64,000 bases of DNA, taken from positions 4,620,501 to 4,684,500 of the forward strand of contig NC_069083.1 in the NCBI RefSeq assembly GCF_947172395.1, written 5' to 3'. The translations under genes and the position numbers were made by a program. The notes under the pieces are model-generated. The model did not search any database. It saw nothing but the letters and a program-made list of their open reading frames with translations, and had not been told where the DNA came from. Source of the DNA: Bicyclus anynana. Its lineage: Eukaryota; Arthropoda; Insecta; Lepidoptera; Nymphalidae. Positions within the stretch are counted from its first letter, which is position 1; each line of letters starts with the position of its first letter. Positions 59,101-64,000 of this stretch are shown piece after piece.

Positions 59101-60810
59101 GGCAACCTAATACAGTCAAATTAAGCATAAAATATATAAATTATAAATAACGTTACTCAACTGTTTATATCTGGCAACCTCAAAGTTGCAGTATGAAAGC
59201 AGCAGACCTTTATTATTCAATTCTTATAATTATATTCTATTAACTAGAGTACGATTTTTTTTAATTAACCATTTAATACGATTCGGCCGCAATTTAACTA
59301 GGCAACGTGCAATGTGTCAATTTGAATATTACTTATTTCTTATCCCAAACAAATAACAGATGAGAGCAATGATGTTAAATACTGTTAGATGTGTTACTAG
59401 GTCATGAAAAATGTGGCGCTCAAAAGAGGAAAATTCCACATCTCAATGTTAGTTGTGGTTGTGGTCAAAAACGAACGTTATTTAAACAAATAATACCTAA
59501 ATATCGTCCACAATTTCGAGTTGTGTGTTCAGTAAAATTATCATTGGATGAGAGTATATTTTCCTTAAGCCAGCTCTTGTACTATTATAGCATGCAGGTT
59601 TCTTAACACCTCTGTAATCTGTTTACTGTACACAGGTACGTAACGGTCTTTCACACCGTTGTACTAGTTACGTCTGTTATGATGGATGCAATTCTGATAG
59701 TTTTCTCTTTCGTGAGAATCATTCAACATATAAGCAAAGTGTAATAATCGTTTGGTTCTGTGAAGCAAGTCATTGATAGTTTCTGTTTGCTGCGGTCCGA
59801 TTACTTTGAGATGAAAGATTTATATCATTTAATTTTATTAGTTACCATGATTTCACTTGGTATTGCTTTCTAATTGGTTTCTACATCCTACTGGAATACG
59901 AGTCCGATTTTATAATGTAAAATATTGCTGATTTATCTCAATTAATTGTACGTATAGCGTACGTACGCATCTACACCAAAACCTATTTAACTAATAATTC
60001 TTTCACCAACAAAAAGCTACATTATTTGGAATAGTATAATGAATGAGAATGAGAACTGGGAATGGGAATGGGAGCTACGCGTGTGAAACCGCGAGGTCTT
60101 GCTAGTCTAATATATTGTTACGGAGGATCTTAGTAATTGCGACATAAGTTCCACAATCGCTCGAAAATATCGAGTTGTTTACAATTTGAAATAACAATCT
60201 TTTGTTATAATTTTTTTTGTCGAATTTCGTAGAATAAACAGCACGCGTGTAGACATTCCCAGAATGATTTAGAATCATTCTCAGGGATACAAATACGCGA
60301 CGGAGACGACTTTCGTGGCAGTGTAACTTCGGAACGAAGTGGAGTAACATTAGAGTGATACCAGCGATACAAGTGGACAATAGTGAACTCGGCTATAATT
60401 TTGGACAACGAATTACTTTCGGTTGGAAGTGTGTATTGCTACTCGGATTAAGGAGTAGAATAAAGTCTCATACGTGTCACCAGGTGTTTCATTACAAATC
60501 TTCGAACCCAAGTTCGTAACAATATAAAATTCTCATGCCACAGTGTCGCATTGCCATACTCCCAAATGGCTTGACCTATTCTTATATTGTATTGTATAGT
60601 TTACTTACGAGGGCACCGAGGTGAGGTAGAGCAGCAAGCGGCGGTACTCGGCGGCGGAGAGCATGTGGAAGTTGTTGTGGTCGGGGAAGGTGACCAGTGG
60701 GCGGTGGTCGCGCGCCAGCCCGCCCGTGGCCAGCACGTACTGCGGCAGAAGCAGCTCGCCCACGCTGCGCCCATCCTCGCTGTCGCTGCCGCAGCCATCG
60801 CATTCCGCTT
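50010..60810 (-). CDS. MCF2L: Dbs/MCF2L-like Rho guanine nucleotide exchange factor, partial (ten exons)
   Basis: Ten exons (60609-60810, 58798-58888, 57065-57295, 56264-56397, 54553-54672, 54009-54129, 52720-52870, 52258-52412, 50792-50962, 50010-50150) join in one frame to 1517 nt, giving 505 residues without a stop. Residues 1 to about 170 form a CRAL-TRIO/Sec14 domain (motifs VTFPDH, HIIIDRRKDRW, YVLRPASF, RSQLTPDLGG). About 170-450 is a helical spectrin-like region (TEKQFDNFWQKH, WCATGVEIL). About 450-505 is a basic linker (KRASLVRAAAKPARPVQSVP), like the stretch before the DH domain of vertebrate MCF2L. Proteins of this family activate Rho/Cdc42 GTPases at membranes, with the Sec14 and spectrin parts giving lipid binding and autoinhibition. 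The start lies beyond 64,000, and the DH, PH and SH3 exons are not in view. A HEI10-like gene is nested on the other strand. The paralogue MCF2 is an alternative, but the domain order is firm. Confidence 0.88.
50202..50435 (-). mobile_element. Degenerate SINE A in a Dbs intron
   Basis: ATTCGCCTCACTGTTGAGCT through GAATCGAAGGCGGAGG matches SINE A on the minus strand with many changes. It lies between the last two certain Dbs exons. Confidence 0.65.
50645..50755 (-). pseudogene. Decayed partial copy of the neighbouring Dbs exon
   Basis: On the minus strand this intron segment reads IAVVKLLEDSKNQFRDN, against IAVDKLLEDAK-(SFGLTAPE)-QFRDM in the exon at 50792-50962. The flanking TGGTG...GGTGTG...G-run is also shared. 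The copy has lost the SFGLTAPE stretch in frame and has a 2-bp loss near the front. Its middle has become a 13-base G run, and it meets TAA shortly downstream with no clear donor. It looks like an old local exon duplication that died. Confidence 0.7.
50792..50962 (-). CDS. MCF2L: Dbs/MCF2L exon: spectrin-like region, end
   Basis: The 171-bp, 57-codon exon is in phase 0 at both ends. It starts ANEWCATGVEILAGEGGLIA and continues VDKLLEDAKSFGLTAPEQFR, then DMLMQSATQETRALVTQ. The WC..G...L pattern is shared with MCF2L (KWCDEGIYLLA). The acceptor is aatcaacag. The donor gtgatgcg is weak. The exon is GC-rich with a G-run, and a decayed partial copy lies just downstream at about 50,645-50,755. Confidence 0.87.
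51515..51712. repeat. Interspersed repeat with CCAGTGCGGGTTGGCGG
   Basis: CGGCCCAATACAGAGCCAGG through CCACCATGATGCCCCAGTGC and GGGTTGGCGG resembles a further SINE-type repeat of Lepidoptera. Only one copy is in this window, so the family assignment is weak. Confidence 0.4.
51716..51928 (+). repeat. LINE-3'/SINE-like interspersed repeat
   Basis: CTAGCGGAAGCCCACAACTT, CCGCGGAAACCATAGATTT, AGTAGCCTATGTGTTAATCC, ending in a CA run and ACAAACTTTCGC. Same family as 23176. Confidence 0.75.
51935..52205 (-). mobile_element. tRNA-derived SINE, family D, next to a Dbs exon
   Basis: The minus strand starts GGCCGCGTGGCGCAGTGGGT and has B box GTGGGTTCGATTCCCAC and body TTGTGTGATGAACATGGG. It ends in ATTTATTTATTTATT. 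Its head is about 50 bp from the Dbs exon at 52258. Confidence 0.8.
52258..52412 (-). CDS. MCF2L: Dbs/MCF2L exon: spectrin-like region
   Basis: The 155-bp exon completes the glycine codon and encodes EVLMKDPLSSVDHIESKCEE followed by LRRTSSLLIDKIQKRNMLLT and KARELMDRIDK. It aligns with AVDSIRPKCQELR and LLSKSLELHRRLE of MCF2L. It has a tttttgcag acceptor and a gtacttat donor and ends in phase 0. Confidence 0.87.
52720..52870 (-). CDS. MCF2L: Dbs/MCF2L exon: spectrin-like region
   Basis: The 151-bp exon encodes ATLDGHLKTACDMTEVGETA followed by NRVESLIEEANDFEKLCNCD and LNLASTVIDE, plus one base of a glycine codon. The acceptor is tatattttag and the donor gtaaaatg. It corresponds to the helical segment with the HVEHLLRDLASFEEK pattern in MCF2L. 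The nested HEI10-like gene starts 313 bp away on the opposite strand. Confidence 0.85.
53041..53182 (+). promoter_or_regulatory. Promoter/5' UTR region of the HEI10-like gene
   Basis: About 310 bp separates the start codon from the antisense Dbs exon ending at 52870. The last 140 bp is AT-rich with no clear TATA box at a fixed distance. The promoter must lie within this Dbs intron or overlap the exon beyond it, if the transcript is unspliced. Confidence 0.35.
53183..53959 (+). CDS. CCNB1IP1: HEI10/CCNB1IP1-like RING E3 ligase (meiotic crossover factor)
   Basis: A single uninterrupted 258-codon ORF with a good start context (A at -3, G at +4). Residues 7-51 form the divergent RING finger: C7-x4-C12, C25-S-H27-xx-C30-xx-H33, C48-xx-C51, with WVTTCSHAFCVEHG nearly as in vertebrate CCNB1IP1. 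Residues about 68-108 carry the family signature LKPSETFKSIVLAGLTPDVI followed by MRAMSFWSYQVKQETLYQE. About 110-190 is a coiled coil, and the tail is basic (KSKRNNGFKFKP). In other organisms HEI10 is a SUMO/ubiquitin ligase on the synaptonemal complex that marks crossover sites. The gene is intronless, lies wholly within a Dbs intron on the opposite strand, and has a length close to the family's. Vilya/Narya-type Zip3 relatives are the nearest alternative, but the central motif points to HEI10. Confidence 0.9.
   Translation: MVLDMICNFRKCRKFLTSHAWVTTCSHAFCVEHGQREFKRNAENCLTCPACGSELRDKFDVIQADLKPSETFKSIVLAGLTPDVIMDVTMRAMSFWSYQVKQETLYQESLAKHAKEKLNCLEETNNLNIQKLKAELDTCKRKMASLQTDFCKKNKQAEELTASLEEKTRQIQKLTFQLETQKRKDFRLPNFEDKVNQNNQEKFLNTTDLIGKRAATEAFVFKPVREIENLFCSPKTPMFDFRSKSKRNNGFKFKPTNS
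54009..54129 (-). CDS. MCF2L: Dbs/MCF2L exon: spectrin-like region, overlapped by a HEI10-like 3' end
   Basis: The 121-bp exon encodes LLVQLDETEKQFDNFWQKHS followed by MKLNHWLKFRTFLLNFKQMQ. It aligns with LLAQLNETEAAFDEFWAKH of MCF2L. It has an AG acceptor (tccttgcag) and a gtaatc donor and ends in phase 0. The plus-strand AATAAA at 54028-54033, the likely poly(A) signal of the nested HEI10-like gene, lies inside this exon, so the two mature RNAs probably overlap tail to exon. Confidence 0.87.
54028..54033 (+). promoter_or_regulatory. Poly(A) signal of the HEI10-like gene
   Basis: AATAAA occurs 69 bp after the HEI10-like stop codon and is the first canonical signal. It lies within the antisense of a Dbs coding exon. 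Confidence 0.55.
54186..54530 (+). mobile_element. tRNA-derived SINE, family C, in a Dbs intron
   Basis: Head GACCTGCGTGGAGGAGTGAT, B box GGGTTCGATTCCCAGG, body CCGCCAAGCGATTTAGCGTT, tail with an A run. It starts about 55 bp from a Dbs exon. Confidence 0.85.
54553..54672 (-). CDS. MCF2L: Dbs/MCF2L exon: spectrin-like region
   Basis: The 120-bp exon completes the arginine codon and encodes YKALKSELSSATSQGEELLS followed by QVRKPNLTYNIISHVAAVE. It has a ttgttttcag acceptor and a gtaaacaa donor. Its phases (2 in, 2 out) match both neighbours. Confidence 0.85.
54872..55155 (+). mobile_element. Degenerate SINE A in a Dbs intron
   Basis: The body AAATATCACGTGTATTAAAT, a repeated CATCGTGAGGAAACCTG, and the end CCGAATATGAGTTGTTAATG with ATG repeats. 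It is directly followed by a LINE fragment. Confidence 0.7.
55164..55864 (+). mobile_element. LINE 3' end with poly(A): reverse transcriptase C-terminus
   Basis: A 151-codon open stretch (55164-55619) has the lysine-rich C-terminal pattern of non-LTR polymerases, with FYGERTTGYMVPKIYNKIEW and KKKLKKVFLGDP. It is followed by a 3' UTR, AATAAATAAA and an A run at about 55846. It is 5'-truncated, as is usual for LINE insertions, and sits in a Dbs intron. Confidence 0.7.
55930..56227 (-). mobile_element. SINE A carrying a foreign fragment
   Basis: Minus-strand SINE A in which the stretch at about 56130-56165 is replaced by AACCGACTTCAAAAAGGAGG followed by AGGTTCTCAATTCGGTCG, a motif found in other insect repeats. 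Confidence 0.7.
56264..56397 (-). CDS. MCF2L: Dbs/MCF2L exon: start of the spectrin-like region
   Basis: The 134-bp exon begins in phase 0 with ALEKFSTLMKEISSKLDDFM and ends with QES plus two bases of an arginine codon. It aligns with the AIESFALMVKQ region of MCF2L that follows the Sec14 domain. The acceptor is tttcttaaag and the donor gtaattat. Confidence 0.85.
56612..56862 (-). mobile_element. LINE 3' end, EEGT-type, with TGATGA tail
   Basis: The minus strand reads degenerate KIVGKRARGRQGRK and ends LLFEEGT-stop, then TGATGATGATGATAATT. This is the C-terminus and tail of a non-LTR element, with frame breaks. It lies in a Dbs intron. Confidence 0.65.
57065..57295 (-). CDS. MCF2L: Dbs/MCF2L exon: CRAL-TRIO domain, last part
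   Basis: The 231-bp, 77-codon exon is in phase 0 at both ends. It encodes EFFPGMIHAVYVLRPASFLQ and ends QYSHSEWIQQRI. The motifs VLRP, SSVEEL and RSQLTPDLGG are those of the Sec14 domain of MCF2L (VLRPTGF, SSVPDL, KSQLTEDLGG). The HSEWIQQR end is the family junction into the helical region. The acceptor is ggttttacag and the donor gtaagtta. Confidence 0.9.
58034..58645 (+). repeat. Interspersed repeat, GGGTTCCGTAGCC type
   Basis: Starts TAGGGTTCCGTAGCCAAATG, contains CTGTCTGTCTGTCCGTCCGT, and ends CTGCTACGGAACCTTCATAC with CACTTGGCC. It is probably a LINE remnant in a Dbs intron. A degenerate relative is at about 8375-8500. Confidence 0.65.
58798..58888 (-). CDS. MCF2L: Dbs/MCF2L exon: CRAL-TRIO domain core
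   Basis: The 91-bp exon completes the split serine codon and encodes LLEAEMGFHIIIDRRKDRWN followed by SVKTVLLRIS. It has a ttctttcag acceptor and a gtgagtga donor and ends in phase 0. It is too short to stand out as an ORF and was found by searching for the DRRKDRW motif expected between its neighbours. Confidence 0.88.
60115..60522. mobile_element. Solo LTR of a retrotransposon
   Basis: Bounded by TTGTTACGGAGGATC and AGTTCGTAACAA, with flanking TATA on both sides (60111-60114 and 60523-60526). AATAAAG lies near the 3' part. About 406 bp with no internal region, so it looks like an LTR left after recombination. It sits 86 bp from a Dbs exon. Confidence 0.65.
60609..60810 (-). CDS. MCF2L: Dbs/MCF2L exon: CRAL-TRIO domain, first part
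   Basis: This 202-bp exon is GC-rich against its surroundings. It is bordered by an AG acceptor (tatattccag on the minus strand) and a gtaagtaa donor. Two bases of an upstream codon precede AECDGCGSDSEDG, then RDHRPLVTFPDHNNFHML and YRRLLLYLTSVPS, which match the start of the MCF2L Sec14 domain (ITFPDY, MTYLTSIPS). An acidic insert (DSEDG) precedes the domain core. The missing two bases show that at least one coding exon lies further upstream. Antisense ORFs here are GC-driven shadows. Confidence 0.88.
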
Positions 60811-60885
60811 CTGGAATATACAGACAGTCTTATACAATCAGAAACGTATAATATAGTAGTTGGACAGGCGTTGATCCACTATCTA

Positions 60886-61163
60886 TATATATCAAAATGA
60901 ATTGCTGTTCGTTAGTCTCGCTAAAACTCGAGAACGGCTTAACGGATTTATCTTATCTTGGTCTTGAAATGTTCGTGGAGGTATAGGGAAGGTTTTAAAG
61001 GTGAGAAAAAATCAAATAATTTTCGGGAAAACCCTTAAAACATCCCTAGGTAGGGGTAGGGTAGGGTAGGGGTAGGGTAGGGGTAGAGGTATAGAAGGGT
61101 AGAGTAGGGATAGAGAATAAGTGCACTTATGTCAAAACGAAGCTTGACCGGGTCCGCTAGTTC
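60886..61163 (+). repeat. Interspersed repeat with a GGGTA minisatellite
   Basis: ATATATCAAAATGAATTGCT, CTCGAGAACGGCTTAACGGA, then (GTAGGG)n at about 61051-61112, ending ACCGGGTCCGCTAGTTC. It is organised like the repeat at 48830. Confidence 0.65.
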
Positions 61164-61637
61164 ACCAATAAAAAATCGGCTGTCTGTAAAGACGGTTTAC
61201 TGACGATAGTTGAACGTAACAACGTTAGAAAATAGTGATGGAATGGTTGCATTTTTCAAAAGAAAATTATTCAAAACAATAAATAAATTAAATACTGTTC
61301 GTTTTTCTAAAATATTGTTTAATAATCTTCATAGACCAGAATATACTTTTTTCAGCTGGCAACCCTAGAGCGAGGGAACGACGCATGTCATCGACGTCAT
61401 TTTTCGAGTGTGCAGGCTCCATCGCATTATAAGACGTTGTCACGTCAAAAAAAACAATTCCTAACTTCAAAATGTAGAATAAAAACGTATGCCCTTACTC
61501 GTACTTGTAAATGGAGTGTCATGAAAACATATGATAAAAGCAATAAATATGATCAAAAATGATAAAAAATCTCCAAAAAAAAATTCGTACATATAAATGG
61601 CTGTAGTAGGCTGGCAGTAGCCGAAAAGAGGAATAAA

Positions 61638-61660
61638 CATACACACACACACACACACGA
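61638..61660. repeat. (CA)n microsatellite in a LINE-3'-like repeat
   Basis: An ACACAC run after AGAGGAATAAACATA, ahead of CGAACTTTCGTCTTTATACT, the common LINE-3' repeat ending. Confidence 0.7.
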
Positions 61661-61891
61661 ACTTTCGTCTTTATACTATTAGTGTTATACTAGGTTACCC
61701 AAACTCATAAAGAAGCTTTAAAAAAGCTAACAAGTCGCCGTATGTTTGGGATAGAAATTGTTGAAACTCATAATAAAGCCTAATCAGCGAACAAAGCAAA
61801 TTGTGTCAACAGTGCTTAGTTCGGCAGAAACGTTAAATGAACCTGAAAAGCAATCAGTATGCGCCGATGCACGCGCGTATAAGAGCGGTTT

Positions 61892-62279
61892 CAGACTAGC
61901 GTTTTATACACGCGTATGAGCTCGTTTTTGGAAGCGCATGTAGGCGCGTATAGGCGCGCCTCGTATACATTATGTTGATACCGACACGACACCACCGGTT
62001 CGAGCGAATACGTCGAAATATGCCCGTTTAGGCTCGGTCTAGAAAGGCGAATTCGCGCGTGTCGCGTATTTTGAATTCGCGCGATGCTTGTGGACGCGAT
62101 GTATTGATGTCTAGTACTTCGAAAACGCGCGTATGAATTCGCGAGATACGATTCGTGACGAATTCGAACCTTCTGAACAAGGACTTACGCGAGTTCGGTT
62201 TTTGGAAGCGCGTAATGTAGAGCGCGTGTGAGCGCGTATGCTGAAACGACCGTATACGCGCAAAAAATACGCTAGTCTA
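61892..62279. mobile_element. CpG-rich MITE-like element
   Basis: Ends CAGACTAGCGTTTTATACAC and (reverse complement) TAGACTAGCGTATTTTTTGC. The interior is unusually dense in CG and GCGCGTA motifs. No certain target duplication. Confidence 0.55.
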
Positions 62280-62513
62280 AAATCACCTGATACTGGGAGG
62301 ATGTTTGAAAGTCTAACGAGTGTGAAAGCAGACGTTTATGTCATCACTGTCTATACGATTTAAATACGAATTGACGAAGTTAATTGTTTTGCATTTTAAA
62401 ATGTTTACCTTCAGACGCACACAATTGTATCCGTGTGGAGTTAATTTTTAAATTCTGAAATTACTTTTCCCTCGTTTGTTTTATTAACTTGTGCTTGATC
62501 ATCTCATCTAAAT

Positions 62514-62951
62514 CTAAAAATCTAACAATACCAGCATTGTACACTTTCTTTTGTCTTGGGCTGTCAGTATGTTGTCCGTAACATCCAAAAGCGCAGATAC
62601 TGTGCTCCTACCAGCTCTGAAACCTGATTGCAAGTCTTTAACAGTAGCAGGATTAATAGATTTGGGAATTGGACGCACCACTGCTACTTTCCAAGCATCT
62701 GGAAAGATCGAATTATCAATTGAGGCATTAATGATTGATGAGATAACTCCAAGACTCTGTGGAAGTGTCATAAGCAACATATCCAATGTAATCTCATCGG
62801 TCCCTTCTGCATTTGAATGTAGATTCTTAATAATTTTGTAAATCTCATTTTCAGAAGTAGCACGAAGCGAAAATGTGCTAGATGTTGCCCTGCTAAATTC
62901 ATAAAATGTAAGCTGACGGGTTACCTTCATCAAAGTTTTATCCTTCGCCAC
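62514..62951 (-). mobile_element. Non-LTR reverse transcriptase fragment with internal deletion
   Basis: The minus-strand frame encodes IIKNLHSNAEGTDEITLDML, FPDAWKVAVVRPIPKSINPA, then QSGFRAGRSTVSALLDVTDN and KCTMLVLLDF. These are jockey-like RT blocks. The segment between the PIPK block and QSGFR (normally the DLRPIS region) is missing in frame, and the frame ends just before the SKAFD block. It is a dead fragment. Confidence 0.75.
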
Positions 62952-63308
62952 TGTTACCTATGGTAGAGTGCAGCATGAAGTATGTCAGGCTATCGCAAGC
63001 TCTTGTTCCAACTGGTACATACTGAAATATCCAGCAAGCGTAATATAAAGAGCGCCTACTTACAGACGGCCTCTACAGCGCTGAGCGCACTCACGTGTTC
63101 GACCCTGACATTCGTGAAATGTTGAACTTGGCGCATAAAAACGTGTTTCTGCTATAATTTACTTACTAATGTTTGTTTACAAACACTGGGATGATTTCGA
63201 AAACTTATATAGAGTGCGTTTACACTGATACGAGACGATCCATGCAGAAATCAAGTATATAGATACCTATTGGTACCTATGAAACAAAGACTTTCTTATT
63301 CAACAACA

Positions 63309-63365
63309 AGTTATCCCTTGACTGTGATATCACCTGATGTTAAGTGACGATGCTGTCTAACTATA
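63309..63365 (-). mobile_element. SINE C 3' fragment
   Basis: AAGTTATCCCTTGACTGTGA and TCACCTGATGTTAAGTGACG are the SINE C 3' end on the minus strand. Confidence 0.5.
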
Positions 63366-63439
63366 TAGAGCCTTGCACTGCATGAGTATGCTCCACAGAA
63401 TGTTAGACATTTCACCCAAAACTCTTAACAGTTTCTAGT

Positions 63440-63680
63440 TAGTAGATGAAAATCTCATAGCTCAGCGAGTCGCGAAGCTGAAGTGGCAATGGGCTAGCCA
63501 CATAGTTCGAAGACCCAATGGACGTTGGGGTCCCAAGGTGCTGGAATGGCGACTCCGCATCGGAAAACGCAGAGTTGGTCAACCTCCCACTAGGTGGACC
63601 GAGGACATTAAGCGAGTTGCAGGATGCTGGCGGCCTGAGACCGCTGTGGACGTCTATCGGCTGATAATGATGATGATGAG
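63440..63680 (+). mobile_element. RTE-like LINE 3' end, internally deleted
   Basis: The plus strand encodes AKLKWQWASHIVRRPNGRWG, GQPPTRWTEDIKRVAGCW and then RPETAVDVYRL, through a deletion of the KSMQEAYVQQ block. It ends TAATGATGATGATGAG. Confidence 0.75.
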
Positions 63681-64000
63681 ATGAAAATCGCAATAACTGC
63701 GAACTAATTCGAACTACTTAAATCAGTTAACGATTTAAACATGTTAGTATTTCTAATTGTTATATTAAACTACTATCTACTAATTTACGCAGTGCGTCCA
63801 AAGTAGACATAATAAAACAAATAACAATTAGTTTATCTATATTTCTGTTATTTTCGTCCATTCCAGCACGATCCTTTTAACGAAATTGTATCCCGTCCAT
63901 ATTCTAGGAACGACTTCAGGGGACGCGTGACGAATTTGTGTGGAACACGCAACCGGCACTTTTATGAGGCCTACGATTGTGCCTAATGGCTACAACCTTA

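Noticed and set aside
60587..60900. Several overlapping GC-rich ORFs on both strands.
   Set aside because: Shadows of the single Dbs exon at 60609-60810; only one frame matches the family and the splice phases.

Overview
The window is nuclear DNA of a moth or butterfly (Lepidoptera). The evidence is an AT-rich, intron-rich, repeat-laden sequence with tRNA-headed SINEs and RTE-type LINE 3' ends that finish in TGATGATGA-type tails, plus recurring repeat motifs typical of lepidopteran genomes. Family or species cannot be fixed from the sequence alone. There are no operons, CRISPR arrays or bacterial features.

Only the right-hand end (about 50.0-60.8 kb) is clearly genic. Ten consecutive minus-strand exons with matching splice phases and GT/AG borders encode a continuous 505-residue piece of a Dbs/MCF2L-type Rho guanine nucleotide exchange factor: a CRAL-TRIO (Sec14) domain, then a spectrin-like helical region, then the basic linker that precedes the DH domain. 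The 5' start lies beyond 64,000. The DH-PH catalytic exons are not visible and probably lie before position 1. An intronless plus-strand gene for a HEI10/CCNB1IP1-type RING protein, a meiotic crossover factor, sits whole inside one intron of this gene. Its poly(A) signal falls in the antisense of the neighbouring exon. A decayed partial copy of one Dbs exon lies in the next intron.

The remaining 50 kb is intron or intergenic DNA. Two candidate minus-strand coding exons (1,614-1,811 and a cysteine-rich one at 28,308-28,442) both end in phase 0, as does the last certain Dbs exon. They could be alternative first exons feeding the same downstream exons. A 55-codon plus-strand ORF at 32.7 kb is unexplained.

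Repeat structure dominates: a tandem duplication of a 3.7-4.2 kb unit (17.9-25.7 kb) whose two copies carry different later insertions; hAT-type MITEs with 8-bp target duplications; a TA-flanked MITE; palindromic MITEs; a solo LTR; several LINE fragments; three main tRNA-derived SINE families; and at least five near-perfect short-loop hairpins with 12-32 bp stems.
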